Below, piece after piece: positions 24,389-33,416 of a stretch of DNA of 64,000 nucleotides (its first letter is position 1; each line of letters begins with the position of its first letter). The stretch lies in the IMG/VR virus record IMGVR_UViG_3300050014_000823, positions 204,773 through 268,772 of that record. The stretch is one strand, 5' to 3'. Source of the DNA: a virus. A program made the translations under genes and the position numbers. Under the pieces are notes generated by a model. It was not told the DNA's origin and did not search any database. It saw only the letters and a list, made by a program, of their open reading frames with translations.

Positions 24389-25482
24389 CCTATTTCGAAG
24401 GTATCTTCTTTTGTGAAATCAGTGTACTTGTCGCCCAAGTCACCTACTTCAACATCAGTTCCAAGAATATCACGGAAGAATCCAAGATTTTCCTTTTTAT
24501 ATGCTTCAATACTATCTTTGTCCGGAAGTATGAATCCGTGTGGGGTACTTACTACCTTTCCTTCAAAGGAAATTCCACCAAGAGGTCCGTCAATTTGGTT
24601 TTTAGCAACGTTTACATTAGCCTCAATACCATATGCGATATCCCTGCTTTTGCTTGTAGCAGTTACTTTCTTAGCACCATGAGCAGCAATACCACCAAAA
24701 TGATAGATTAGTCGTGAACCATAAAAGAATGTTTCACCACCTTTGTGTTTTACAACACCTGCACCCATACTGTCAATCCAGATTTTCTGTACGCCAATAA
24801 CTGTATTGGTATACTTTTTACTTTCTTTTCTACTGTTTGGAATTGTGTTGTTGAGCATGTATTTGAAAGATTTCTCAAATGCTCCGGCATTCCACATGTT
24901 GTTATCTGAGGTATTTTTTTCTTGTGCATTGATTGATTTAATGCAATCAAGCGTACCCAATGAGTCGATTGCGAACAATAAATCATACGGTAAATCACCG
25001 TTTTCCTGTTGGTCGATTAGGAAAAACATTGCTGCAGCCATATCTTCAATGGCAGCTTCTTTTCTTTTTGGGTCTTGTTTCTTACCGAATTGGTTAAGAA
25101 GATATTCGTTATCGATTAAAATAAAAAATTCGTTATCCCAATCGAAACCCATTTTTCTTAAACGTTCATTTCCAAGGTTATTTTCAGTATCAATGATGAC
25201 AGGTAATACTCCCATTTTCTGTGCACTTACAATGCCTTCACAAACTGCTGTTGATTTACCTGTATTACTAAAACCACGTGCCAATGAAACATATCCCTTT
25301 GGAAAGCCGGGAAGACCTGTTGATTGTTGTAATGCTTTTGAACTTGGAATCCATATTAATGGTTTGTCTGGAGAATCTTCTCCACCAATTTTTTTCTTGA
25401 AATCGTTTAAGGAAAAAGTTTTTTTTGCCGTAGGTTTCCTAACAGGAGCTGCAGGAACTCCACTTTCGTTATCTTTTGCCAT
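24385..25482 (-). CDS. uvsX: UvsX/RecA-like recombinase
   Basis: This 365-aa RecA-family protein forms nucleoprotein filaments for strand exchange and recombination-dependent replication. Walker A is FSNTGKST (about residues 70-78) and Walker B-like LLFAIDSLGTLD lies near 168. The conserved VIIDTENN and the L2-type stretch KKVTATSKSRD are also visible. A Lys/Ala/Pro-rich N-terminus precedes the core. The length is close to T4 UvsX (about 390). It lies between SSB and the exonuclease, matching T4 functional clustering, and a GC-rich hairpin separates it from SSB. Confidence 0.9.
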   Translation of the reverse strand: MAKDNESGVPAAPVRKPTAKKTFSLNDFKKKIGGEDSPDKPLIWIPSSKALQQSTGLPGFPKGYVSLARGFSNTGKSTAVCEGIVSAQKMGVLPVIIDTENNLGNERLRKMGFDWDNEFFILIDNEYLLNQFGKKQDPKRKEAAIEDMAAAMFFLIDQQENGDLPYDLLFAIDSLGTLDCIKSINAQEKNTSDNNMWNAGAFEKSFKYMLNNTIPNSRKESKKYTNTVIGVQKIWIDSMGAGVVKHKGGETFFYGSRLIYHFGGIAAHGAKKVTATSKSRDIAYGIEANVNVAKNQIDGPLGGISFEGKVVSTPHGFILPDKDSIEAYKKENLGFFRDILGTDVEVGDLGDKYTDFTKEDTFEIG

Positions 25483-25509
25483 TTAATAAATTTGTTTAGA
25501 GTAAATTAA

Positions 25510-25530
25510 GGGGGAACATTATATTCCCCC
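25510..25530 (-). terminator. GC-rich hairpin between SSB and uvsX
   Basis: A 7-bp stem GGGGGAA/TTCCCCC with a 7-nt loop. On the minus strand it is followed by TTAATTT rather than a T run, so it may attenuate transcription or protect mRNA rather than fully terminate. Confidence 0.5.
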
Positions 25531-25555
25531 TCAATTCGATTTAATAATTTTTTCC

Positions 25556-26773
25556 TTAGAAAGGTAGGTCTTCGTAATCACCTGAAGGTGGAAGTTCTTC
25601 ATTTTCATCACCTACAAGGTCCTCGTGCTCGTCATGAACTAAAGCAGAACCCGCATTTTCGGTAAGGTCAACAGAGTCTTCCTTGTACGTACCCACTGTT
25701 GTAGGTGTTATGTTTGCAATAGTTGTACGTGGTCCTTCTTCAAGGTCAGATGCGTATTCGAAGTTCTCGTCATCATCTGCATCGAGATTCTGCTTACGTG
25801 TGTTAGCAGCGAGTTCAAGGTCTGGACGACCAGGAAATACCCAATGCTTGTTACTTGCATCACTATCTTCCCAATATGGGTTAGTACCTGCAGCAACCAT
25901 TTGAAGGAATTCCAACGGTGTGATTCCCGGTGCTTTCTTTGGTAAGAAAACTTGTCTCCATGAAGTTGTGTCTTCGAGCCACTGTCTTGCAACGATTGGG
26001 TCGCTGTGAAGTGGTGACTTAGCACGAGTACTCATGGCAGTAATTTGTTTGTAACTGATTTTGTTGAATTCAGTATCTGCCGTTGTTATACTGATATCAG
26101 TACCGTTAATCGGGTCTGCGAAACTTACACCATTCTGAGTGTTGAAGTCATCGAGAATCGGGAACAATTTATCAAGAGTACCTTGGTTCTTGAAATTATG
26201 TTTGAATCTCCAGAATTTAACACCGTCTTTTTCAGCACCCTTGTCGATACCTTTGATGATGTAGAATTTTTTAGCATCCCATTTACCTGCCTCAATAAAA
26301 ATCTCACGGTTTCTGTCCCATATGACTTTCTGTGCAGAGGTCAAGTCCTCTTTCTTAACTTTCTTAAGAGAAGGGTCTTGTGTTGCAAGAATTCTTTTTG
26401 CTTTTTCACAAAGCGGACATGGAGCAGGAATCATAATTTTGTTACCATTTCCATCGAGCACTGGATTACCATCTTTGTCAACTTTGACAATTTTTGGGTC
26501 ATTGTGTGCAGGGCAATAAACTTTCGCATATACCCTCTTACCACCAGCGATGGTCATAGGTACTGCATGGAAGAACGCCTCAACGAAAAAGAATTTCGTC
26601 TTGTACGGTAGAATCCTGAAAGTTTCTTTAGGTTTGCGGGGAGTGAAATACTTTGAAAGTATATCCTCTTTTGATTTGCGTTTGTTTTTTACTTGATTTT
26701 TCTGATAAGTACTAAACGCTTCTTTGAAATTTGACAAATCGCCACTTTGGGCATTTACATTTTGATTTTCCAT
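25556..26773 (-). CDS. Single-stranded DNA-binding protein (T4 gp32-like)
   Basis: This 405-aa protein has the gp32 layout. The basic N-terminus (KNQVKNKRKSKEDILSKYF) would bind neighbouring subunits. A core OB fold holds a zinc site (CPAHN near 92, CPLC near 125). The acidic C-terminus (EDLVGDENEELPPSGDYEDLPF region) would recruit partner proteins. It coats ssDNA for helicase, UvsX and polymerase. It is longer than T4 gp32 (301 aa), mainly in the acidic linker. Upstream are both a host-type box and a late-type box, fitting a protein needed throughout infection. Confidence 0.85.
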   Translation of the reverse strand: MENQNVNAQSGDLSNFKEAFSTYQKNQVKNKRKSKEDILSKYFTPRKPKETFRILPYKTKFFFVEAFFHAVPMTIAGGKRVYAKVYCPAHNDPKIVKVDKDGNPVLDGNGNKIMIPAPCPLCEKAKRILATQDPSLKKVKKEDLTSAQKVIWDRNREIFIEAGKWDAKKFYIIKGIDKGAEKDGVKFWRFKHNFKNQGTLDKLFPILDDFNTQNGVSFADPINGTDISITTADTEFNKISYKQITAMSTRAKSPLHSDPIVARQWLEDTTSWRQVFLPKKAPGITPLEFLQMVAAGTNPYWEDSDASNKHWVFPGRPDLELAANTRKQNLDADDDENFEYASDLEEGPRTTIANITPTTVGTYKEDSVDLTENAGSALVHDEHEDLVGDENEELPPSGDYEDLPF

Positions 26774-26823
26774 TTTGTTAATTAAATTACATTAAGTTAT
26801 TTTTACAATATATAATTGTGCTA

Positions 26824-26831
26824 CAAATATA
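26824..26831 (-). promoter_or_regulatory. Host-type -7 box TATATTTG of the SSB gene
   Basis: Minus strand TATATTTG 50 nt upstream of the ATG at 26773, just downstream of the late-type box. Confidence 0.5.
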
Positions 26832-26843
26832 GCCTACATTAAC

Positions 26844-26852
26844 TATAAATAC
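26844..26852 (-). promoter_or_regulatory. Late-promoter-like box upstream of SSB
   Basis: Minus strand GTATTTATA 71 nt upstream of the ATG. It lies 12 nt before the host-type box, in the -33 zone of that promoter, so binding of the two polymerase forms may be mutually exclusive. Confidence 0.45.
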
Positions 26853-26891
26853 AAGGATTTTTAAAAATAAACTAAAAATCCGAAACTTTTT

Positions 26892-28325
26892 TTAAGGTAA
26901 AATACCATCATTAACGACTGTGAATGATAACGTTTGCTTGTTCTCATAATAGTCGCCATTTTTTAATCTTATCTGCAAATAATAATCCTGCGGAATCAAC
27001 CATGATGTGTCCAAATCGAAATCATAACCACTTGAAGTCCTATTAACTTTAGTAAAAGGTATAATATCTATCTCATATTTTGCTCCGACTGTCGTAAATA
27101 GTCTATATTCAATATCCAAAGGTAAGAAATTACTTTGATTTGGGTATAGTTCTTTTATACTCAGCCTGATTTTTCTGATATTTCCTGCTCTGACATTCTC
27201 TTTTTCGTTGATTCCCCAGAAATAAAAGAAATAATTTCTTGGGTCAATCTGATTGCTCTGATTAAAGGTATAATACTTGTCTGCAGAGATAAGATAAAAC
27301 TCACCATTGTATTCTGTAGTTCTACTATTAATGGTTACTGACCATACATCACGGAATATTACTGCATCAGGATATGTTAGAGAATCAATGTTTATGTTTA
27401 TTTTGTAAACACCCCTTGACACATGTGTGATTGAATCACCTGTAAGGGTCAGCACAAGATTATCTTCGTAATCATAAATGTCTACCTTATTTACTGTGAT
27501 GTTTTGACTGAAGTTACCGACATTTACATATAGATAAAGGTCATTATCCTTATCCATGTAAAAATAATTTCTGTCGTCCGTAATTTCGTCCGCAATAATT
27601 GTTTCAATGAAAGGTTCGTAAAAAGTATTTGTGTGTTTAGCATGAAATGCAACTGCCTGTCTGAATTCAGTCTCTAATGCTTCGATATTATCGGGAAATT
27701 TAATTCCTAAACCAAAAGAACTACCCGTATATGCCGATGTTCCTGTATAACCTGTACCAAAAAGTCGTTGATTAATGTAATGTGTAACGTCAATTTCCAT
27801 ATTTTCATTACCTGCCTCGAATCCCTGTGTACCGATTATCTGTGTTACACCACTTATATATGCACCCGCAACTGTCCAACCGCTTGCTGTTGTTCTTGCG
27901 GTCCAGTTAGATGCCTGTTCGGGAATTACCGGAACAGGTCCTAAAGTAAATAAATCCTGTTTATCGGAATACGTAAAAACATAGCCATTACCTTCTCGCC
28001 AATCTTCGTTAACATTAAAAAGGTCTAAAGTAAAAGCTGCAGCACGGTCAATACCCATACTATATGACTTTTTTCCAATGAATTGCGGTGCATATGCAAT
28101 AGTATTAGTCATATGTAATACGTGTCCGATAATCCTTTGTGGATTTATTGAACCCTGTACAATTCTATCACGTAAACCCTGTAAATCAACATCAAAAATA
28201 AATCTACTAACCTTTGCATCGAATGTACCATAAGATATTTCGGTAACGGGGTTCTGAGAGTTATTCGTAAGGTTACTTTCGATTAACGTGTTATTCTTGG
28301 AAAAATATGACCTGAATACTGACAT
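26892..28325 (-). CDS. Probable virion structural protein
   Basis: I do not recognise this 477-aa protein. It is beta-rich with aromatic and Asn-rich strands, without transmembrane segments or catalytic motifs. The segment IDVTHYINQRLFGTGYTGTS (about 190) and the C-terminal Ig-like region (KINIDSLTYPDAVIFRDVW; DYYLQIRLKNGDYYENKQTL) suggest a multi-domain particle protein. A late-type box 13 nt upstream and the terminator-bounded position fit late expression. It could be a neck, tail or capsid-decoration protein. Confidence 0.55.
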   Translation of the reverse strand: MSVFRSYFSKNNTLIESNLTNNSQNPVTEISYGTFDAKVSRFIFDVDLQGLRDRIVQGSINPQRIIGHVLHMTNTIAYAPQFIGKKSYSMGIDRAAAFTLDLFNVNEDWREGNGYVFTYSDKQDLFTLGPVPVIPEQASNWTARTTASGWTVAGAYISGVTQIIGTQGFEAGNENMEIDVTHYINQRLFGTGYTGTSAYTGSSFGLGIKFPDNIEALETEFRQAVAFHAKHTNTFYEPFIETIIADEITDDRNYFYMDKDNDLYLYVNVGNFSQNITVNKVDIYDYEDNLVLTLTGDSITHVSRGVYKININIDSLTYPDAVIFRDVWSVTINSRTTEYNGEFYLISADKYYTFNQSNQIDPRNYFFYFWGINEKENVRAGNIRKIRLSIKELYPNQSNFLPLDIEYRLFTTVGAKYEIDIIPFTKVNRTSSGYDFDLDTSWLIPQDYYLQIRLKNGDYYENKQTLSFTVVNDGILP

Positions 28326-28337
28326 GTTACTTTTCTA

Positions 28338-28346
28338 TATAAATAC
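28338..28346 (-). promoter_or_regulatory. Late-promoter-like box GTATTTATA
   Basis: Minus strand GTATTTATA, preceded by C, 13 nt upstream of the start at 28325. Confidence 0.6.
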
Positions 28347-28353
28347 GAGCAAA

Positions 28354-28382
28354 CAAAAAAGACTACTCGTGGTAGTCTTTTT
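28354..28382 (-). terminator. Rho-independent terminator after the 899-aa gene
   Basis: A 10-bp stem (28357-28366 with 28372-28381, core AGACTAC/GTAGTCT), 5-nt loop, then a T run on the minus strand. It directly precedes the late box of the next gene. Confidence 0.88.
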
Positions 28383-28402
28383 ATTATCTGAAATATTGTA
28401 TT

Positions 28403-31102
28403 TTATTTCATGTTATGCTTAATTAAAATCTGCACAGCCTCTTTTTTACTCATTCCTGTTGGAACTCTACGATATGTTAGGGTTTCTCTTGCAATTTTAA
28501 TCTGACCTTCGTTTAATTCTTCTTTCTTCTCTTCTTCGGGTTCTTCCTCTTTTTCTTCTGGTTCTTCAACAGGTGCTTCTACAGGACTTTCTGCAGGAGT
28601 TTCCTCTGCTTCTGGTTCTTCGTCACCTTCTACTTCGTCACCAACATTATGAGGTTTAAATCCAAGTAACACATCTGTTGTTGCTTTATCGCCACCTTGA
28701 GCATCTGTTGATGCATTTGCCTGTGCTGAATCTTCAGGTGTTTCTTTGCTTGTATAATACTCTGGGTCTTCTGTAAGATGGTCCAAAACGATTTCCAATG
28801 CGTACATCGGGTCATCGGTATGTTCCATTTCAACTTTCAATCCCATTAATATTTGTTCTTGACTGAATTCCATTGGAGATTTACCTTCACCCTTACCGCC
28901 AGGAATTAATTCACCTACTTCTTCTTTGTCTTGTGCAAGTTGTTCAACATTATCTGTCTCTGGTTCCATTGACATTCCTATTTTATCGAAATCCGGCTCA
29001 ATTGCAGGTATTGGCATACCCTCATCATCAGTACCAATTCCCGGCATTTTACTCATATCTTCTTCTTCATCACCAACTTCGCTTGGACTTGGATTATCGA
29101 TATCTTCAATGCCCTTTTGAGCATTTGGTTCTGCTTCTTCTGCAAACTCTGCAGGTTCTTCTACTGGTTGTGCTATTCCACTATAACTTCTTGCCATATC
29201 TTTTTGAGCAAGTCCCTTTTCACCATATCCCTTTGGAACTTCTGGTAAATTAGAAATGTCGTCATCGCCATACACTTCAGTTTCATTCATGTTCGCCATA
29301 TCATACTGTAAGCCAATATAGCCAAGACGTGAATTCCAAGACATAATATAACCGTCTTTTTCGTAAGTTTGGTCTTCTGTACCATTACCAAGTTCCTGTG
29401 AACCTTGGTGTTGACCAGGATTATGCCATTGTTTAAGGTATTCCATTGCAGCGTCTTTACCTTTAGTATCAAGAATTTCTAATGGCTGATATGCTTCATC
29501 ACCCTGTAAGAAAACAACATCCTCATATTTGTCACGGTCTGTACTTTCATTTATTTTAACTGTTGACACCGGATTTTTCTTTTTCTTCGGATATTTTGAC
29601 TGTGATTTTGGCTTGAAAGTTTTACCCAATTGTTTAAATGGAGAAAATGCATCAGTATTTTCTTTTTTCTTATCCTCTTTTTTCTTCTCGTCTTTCTTCA
29701 CTTCCTTCTTCTCTGCTTCCTGCAAGAAAGGTTCTGCCTCTTTAGGATATGTTCTCGTTTTAGCGGGTTTTTTAACGCCTGCCATCCTATCAAGTTCAGC
29801 CATTACTTCGGGAGTAGTCGGAGAATAATTCGGATTTCTTGTACCGTTTCTTTGTACTAAAGCATCATATGCCTGTAATATTTTGTCTCTTTTTTCTGGA
29901 GATACTTCAGGAACTGGCTCATTGTCAGTAGGTAACACATCATCAACAGTTGGAGTTTCTGGCTCTTGTTGTGGCATATCTTCTGCATTTTCAACATCAT
30001 CTGGATTGTATTCCATTGTATCTACTTCTGAACCATAGCCGGGATTTTCTTCGTCATATTCATTTTCAACAACACCGCCCAATGTCATACCTGCAATAGG
30101 TTTGTCCATTTCCAAAACGGGTTGCATTTTTAATTTCATTGCTGGTTTATCGGTTTCACCTAATCCCAGACTTTTAAGACTATAACCTTCTTCTTTGAGT
30201 CTTTTGTTAACTGCTTTTTTTACGTTTGCAAGCAATTGCTCAAATGTCATACCTTCTCTGATATAATCCCACATAGAATTAACGTCAGCCAAATCATCCC
30301 AACTCATTGGTAACATTTTGTTTGCCAATCCCATTGCAACCTTATAAAGTAAATCTTTATGTAGGTTTGGAACATCTGCCTTTGTTAATTTTCTACCAAG
30401 TTGTTTTATATCGGTAATTTTACCACCAATCGGACTAACACCGCCAATTGGGGGAACAGGAGCAACCTCTTCTTTTACAAATTTGTCGAGTTCCGGAGAT
30501 TTTACTCTTACAGAAGGATTTGTAGGTTTATTGTCTGCGTAATTATGTCCTGTTTGCATTTTATCGAAACTATTTTTGCCAAACGGCATAGTATCGATAA
30601 TATTAATTGCCTCTTGAAGTTCCTCTGCATTTGGTCCTTCTTGACCTTTCACGTCAATATACTTGTCGATAATATCGAATAGTTCGTTTGTATAGTTGCT
30701 GTTGAAGTTCTGTAAAGCATTTTCATCCAACTCAAAAGTTTGTGAACCATTTGCATTGGCATATGAGAATTTCTGTAACTGTACACCTTGAACATTGTAC
30801 ACACCCTGTTGGTCACCATCATTGAATTCTAATTTGAATACGAATGTATATTGGTTTTTATCTTTATCAACACCGTTGATTGAAACTACGCTGTTGTCAT
30901 CAGTCATTTGTACTGTAGTCGTATTGCTACCACCATCATTTATTGTTAACTGACCATTTTTTAATGCCATGAAGCCACGGGTTAAAATTGTTTTAGCATC
31001 GGGTGTACCGAAACCTAAGTCTTCATTTAGCTTAACCTTATTGACTTTCTGAAACACTTCAAGAAGTCTGTCTGTACTGCCAACTGGTTTATATATTCTC
31101 AT
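28403..31102 (-). CDS. Large acidic low-complexity protein, probably virion-internal
   Basis: This 899-aa protein starts MRIYKPVGSTDRLLEVFQ and has LNED near residue 26. An N-terminal folded part (about 30-200: TLTVQ-like beta strands, NVQGVQLQKFSYANANG) is followed by long Pro/Glu/Lys-rich stretches (KKEVKKDEKKKEDKKK near 465) and a very acidic C-terminal part (EETPAESPVEAPVEEPEEKE), ending in a basic helix MSKKEAVQILIKHNMK. The N-terminal peptide resembles that of the next gene, perhaps a common targeting or propeptide signal. Composition recalls T4-like scaffold or internal-head proteins; the exact role is unknown. Confidence 0.5.
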   Translation of the reverse strand: MRIYKPVGSTDRLLEVFQKVNKVKLNEDLGFGTPDAKTILTRGFMALKNGQLTINDGGSNTTTVQMTDDNSVVSINGVDKDKNQYTFVFKLEFNDGDQQGVYNVQGVQLQKFSYANANGSQTFELDENALQNFNSNYTNELFDIIDKYIDVKGQEGPNAEELQEAINIIDTMPFGKNSFDKMQTGHNYADNKPTNPSVRVKSPELDKFVKEEVAPVPPIGGVSPIGGKITDIKQLGRKLTKADVPNLHKDLLYKVAMGLANKMLPMSWDDLADVNSMWDYIREGMTFEQLLANVKKAVNKRLKEEGYSLKSLGLGETDKPAMKLKMQPVLEMDKPIAGMTLGGVVENEYDEENPGYGSEVDTMEYNPDDVENAEDMPQQEPETPTVDDVLPTDNEPVPEVSPEKRDKILQAYDALVQRNGTRNPNYSPTTPEVMAELDRMAGVKKPAKTRTYPKEAEPFLQEAEKKEVKKDEKKKEDKKKENTDAFSPFKQLGKTFKPKSQSKYPKKKKNPVSTVKINESTDRDKYEDVVFLQGDEAYQPLEILDTKGKDAAMEYLKQWHNPGQHQGSQELGNGTEDQTYEKDGYIMSWNSRLGYIGLQYDMANMNETEVYGDDDISNLPEVPKGYGEKGLAQKDMARSYSGIAQPVEEPAEFAEEAEPNAQKGIEDIDNPSPSEVGDEEEDMSKMPGIGTDDEGMPIPAIEPDFDKIGMSMEPETDNVEQLAQDKEEVGELIPGGKGEGKSPMEFSQEQILMGLKVEMEHTDDPMYALEIVLDHLTEDPEYYTSKETPEDSAQANASTDAQGGDKATTDVLLGFKPHNVGDEVEGDEEPEAEETPAESPVEAPVEEPEEKEEEPEEEKKEELNEGQIKIARETLTYRRVPTGMSKKEAVQILIKHNMK

Positions 31103-31113
31103 GTTTATATCTA

Positions 31114-31560
31114 TTATTCGAAAATTATTGGGTTTTTCTGACCGAATTCTCTTAATAAAACACCTGCAAGAGCATTTGCTTCGTTTTCATGCTCACTACC
31201 CGTTTCATTTGAACCATCTTTCAAAACACCCGCTTTACGTTGTTTATCGTGTACTAATTCATGTGCAAGCGTCCTTAAAACGTCTGCTAAATTCCTATTT
31301 GTTGCCACCACTCGCAATTCATTTGTCTTTGGTGTGTACTTACCGAAGGAATGCATTGTTGGTGCTTCAGTTTCATCATACGAAATCACTATGTCTGGCA
31401 TACTTTCACCCAAACCAAGTTTATTCTTAGCAAACTCAACGAACTGATTAATAACCTCTTCCTTCTTCTCCTTTGGGAGAATCGACTCGTTGAGATTATT
31501 AACTCTTCTCATCATTTCAAAGAGTCGTTGTGGACTGCCGTATGCATGAAATACTCTCAC
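31114..31560 (-). CDS. Small HExxH metalloprotease-like protein
   Basis: This 148-aa protein contains a zincin signature: AHELVHDKQRK (His100, Glu101, His104) followed about 20 residues later by EHENEANALAG, where a Glu can be the third zinc ligand. The N-terminal peptide MRVFHAYGSPQRLFEMMRRV with LNES at 23-26 matches that of the 899-aa protein. It has no signal peptide or membrane segment. It may cleave virion or host proteins; prohead processing or peptide-bond hydrolysis during entry are guesses. It is 11 nt from one neighbour and 2 nt from the other, so an operon. Confidence 0.6.
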   Translation of the reverse strand: MRVFHAYGSPQRLFEMMRRVNNLNESILPKEKKEEVINQFVEFAKNKLGLGESMPDIVISYDETEAPTMHSFGKYTPKTNELRVVATNRNLADVLRTLAHELVHDKQRKAGVLKDGSNETGSEHENEANALAGVLLREFGQKNPIIFE

Positions 31561-31562
31561 TA

Positions 31563-32354
31563 TTAATTAAAATCATTAAAACTATTCTGAACATCTGTTT
31601 TGGAACTCTGTGGCAGGTCATCAAAGTCTGCAATAAAACTACCATCGGGTAATTCTCTTACACCCTTCTCGTGCTCTTCATTACGTTTCTCACTGAACCA
31701 GTTACCCGACCAAAAATCATTTAAGTTAAAATAATATGGATAACTCACATTTTTCTTACTCATAAGTTTCTCGGTATTAGTCGGTTCACGGACTTCCTCA
31801 ACATCGACACTAAGAGTTTCTAACTTCGCATTTAAACCTTGTACGGTTGCGTTTAGACCTTCTAATTGGTCGTGTATGCTTTGCATTGCTGCAATATTAT
31901 GTTTAATAATGTCATTCTGAATGTCATCAACTTCCTGTTGTGGCTCTGCACCCATACCCATAGGGTCAGGATTCATACCACTTGGGTCTACTGGTGGTTC
32001 AGGCATTGTGCCACCGCCTGCTGTCGGAGCATCTGTTCCGGGTGGTGTTTCTGCAGGTGGACCTGCTGCTGGTGGTTCGGGTAATGCACCCGGAGCACCT
32101 GTATTTCCTGCAGGGGGTTCACCCATACCCAAAGGCTGGTCATTGGAAGGCGCAGGAGGCACTTCGCCCCCACCTGGTTTAGGTGCGTCTTCTTGGTCAC
32201 CTGCTTCGTTAGTAATCGCAGGTATCTCATCGAACTGGTCGTTAGCACTAACTAAAGAACGATATCTTGGCGATTCATTAATCGTATAGCCAACACGATA
32301 CTTAAAGTTTCTAAGACCTTCCTCAAAAACTTTATCTTTCTTATTATCTTTCAT
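31563..32354 (-). CDS. Pro/Gly-rich protein with coiled coil
   Basis: I do not recognise this 263-aa protein. The N-terminus has FKYRVGYTINESPRYRS, whose INES recalls the LNE(S/D) of the two downstream genes. Residues about 55-140 are Pro/Gly/Ala-rich and acidic (EPPAAGPPAETPPG), probably disordered. A coiled coil follows (IAAMQSIHDQLEGLNATVQG, about 155-185). The end is aromatic (YPYYFNLNDFWSGNWF) then acidic. It may be a linker or scaffold in the same virion assembly module. Confidence 0.5.
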   Translation of the reverse strand: MKDNKKDKVFEEGLRNFKYRVGYTINESPRYRSLVSANDQFDEIPAITNEAGDQEDAPKPGGGEVPPAPSNDQPLGMGEPPAGNTGAPGALPEPPAAGPPAETPPGTDAPTAGGGTMPEPPVDPSGMNPDPMGMGAEPQQEVDDIQNDIIKHNIAAMQSIHDQLEGLNATVQGLNAKLETLSVDVEEVREPTNTEKLMSKKNVSYPYYFNLNDFWSGNWFSEKRNEEHEKGVRELPDGSFIADFDDLPQSSKTDVQNSFNDFN

Positions 32355-32367
32355 CTATATGAAATTA

Positions 32368-32550
32368 TTAATATTGCTCTCTTAATAATTGTTTACCGTC
32401 TTTAGTAACATAGATACGGTCAACACGTTCAATCAAGCCTTCACGTTCATCGAGAATGACTTTTTTTGCAGTGTCAACCTTTGGTTTCACTTCCTCAGTT
32501 TGAGGAACTTCAACAAAGTTATCAAGTGCGTTTTCTACTTTAGTTTCCAT
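32368..32550 (-). CDS. Small 60-aa acidic protein
   Basis: Sequence METKVENALDNFVEVPQTEE, then a basic middle and KDGKQLLREQY. I do not recognise it. It is supported by a late-type box 20 nt upstream and by lying 13 nt before the 263-aa gene on the same strand, as the first gene of that late operon. No motif was seen. Confidence 0.6.
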   Translation of the reverse strand: METKVENALDNFVEVPQTEEVKPKVDTAKKVILDEREGLIERVDRIYVTKDGKQLLREQY

Positions 32551-32569
32551 AGTACTTATAATTATTTCA

Positions 32570-32578
32570 TATAAATAC
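32570..32578 (-). promoter_or_regulatory. Late-promoter-like box GTATTTATA
   Basis: Minus strand GTATTTATA 20 nt upstream of the 60-aa gene; probably drives the 28.4-32.5 kb operon. Confidence 0.6.
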
Positions 32579-32633
32579 TATGTTTTGTTAGAAAATAATT
32601 ATTTTGGGAGTATCGTAGATGTGTATTTGAAAT

Positions 32634-33413
32634 TTATTTTAAATCTTGTAGTGTATAGCCACCAATTCCACCAGTTTTACACCTATTTAATGGTATCCAA
32701 CCCTCAGAAACATATTTATTTAATGTTTCACGTTCTAATTTAATCGCATTTTCAACTGAAACATATTCAGTTAATTGTTTTCTTATTGGTACTAAACCTG
32801 TCATTTTCATGTGAATTGTGACACTATCCCTTTCATCAGAATTTCTAATGTATTGTCTTTTAACTATATTATATGTTAATCCAACATATACGTGATTGTC
32901 TGAAAACTCATATGCGTATATACATCTTTTATATTTACTACCCACAGGAATCATGTGTTGACAAATATCATCAAGCCAACCACTTTTCAACGAAATAGTA
33001 TATACGTGTGGTGAGAATTTACAAAATTCGGTTTTTGTCTTATATTCCAATGCTCTATTTCGGCAATTTTCAACATTATTCCAATGTCCATTCGGCAATT
33101 TTTTAAATTTCATATGCCGACAAACATTTTCAAGCCACCCATTGTGTTTTGCTGATTCATATGCTTTTTTATCTCCTTGTTGAAATTCTATTCTATGTTG
33201 ATATTTTAACGCAACAGTGCGACATTTTTCCTCAGTCCACTTAAATGTATCTTCATACGGCTTTTTCATGTGTTTACATGCAATATCAAGCTGTCCACCT
33301 TTTCTCAATATTTCGTATGCTCTCGAAGATATTTCTCTGAAATCACGTCTATTCGAAAATTTAAGTGCTTCGTCAAAACACATTTTTTCAGTCCACTTAT
33401 TGTATTTTTTCAT
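32634..33413 (-). CDS. GIY-YIG homing endonuclease with three N-terminal repeats
   Basis: This 259-aa protein has three copies of a roughly 50-residue repeat in the first 160 residues: KWTEKMCFDEALKF, KWTEEKCRTVALKY and NNVENCRNRALEY, each ending in a (L)xxxCxHM motif. These are probably DNA-binding. A GIY-YIG nuclease follows (IYAYEFSDNHVYVGLTYN, about 165-182), with KRQ and a Glu in VENAIKLERETLN. The order is reversed from the 1938 gene, whose nuclease is N-terminal. It sits between two unrelated genes as an apparently free-standing insertion, with its promoter inside the preceding terminator. Confidence 0.82.
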   Translation of the reverse strand: MKKYNKWTEKMCFDEALKFSNRRDFREISSRAYEILRKGGQLDIACKHMKKPYEDTFKWTEEKCRTVALKYQHRIEFQQGDKKAYESAKHNGWLENVCRHMKFKKLPNGHWNNVENCRNRALEYKTKTEFCKFSPHVYTISLKSGWLDDICQHMIPVGSKYKRCIYAYEFSDNHVYVGLTYNIVKRQYIRNSDERDSVTIHMKMTGLVPIRKQLTEYVSVENAIKLERETLNKYVSEGWIPLNRCKTGGIGGYTLQDLK

Positions 33414-33416
33414 AAT

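Noticed and set aside
24743-25486. A 247-aa plus-strand open frame
   Set aside because: It is antisense to uvsX, whose protein is clearly conserved; the long frame follows from codon bias.
26045-26611. A 188-aa plus-strand frame
   Set aside because: Antisense to the SSB gene core; no conserved motif.
31921-32289. A 122-aa plus-strand Gly/Ser-rich frame
   Set aside because: Antisense shadow of the Pro/Gly-rich 263-aa protein; no upstream signals.
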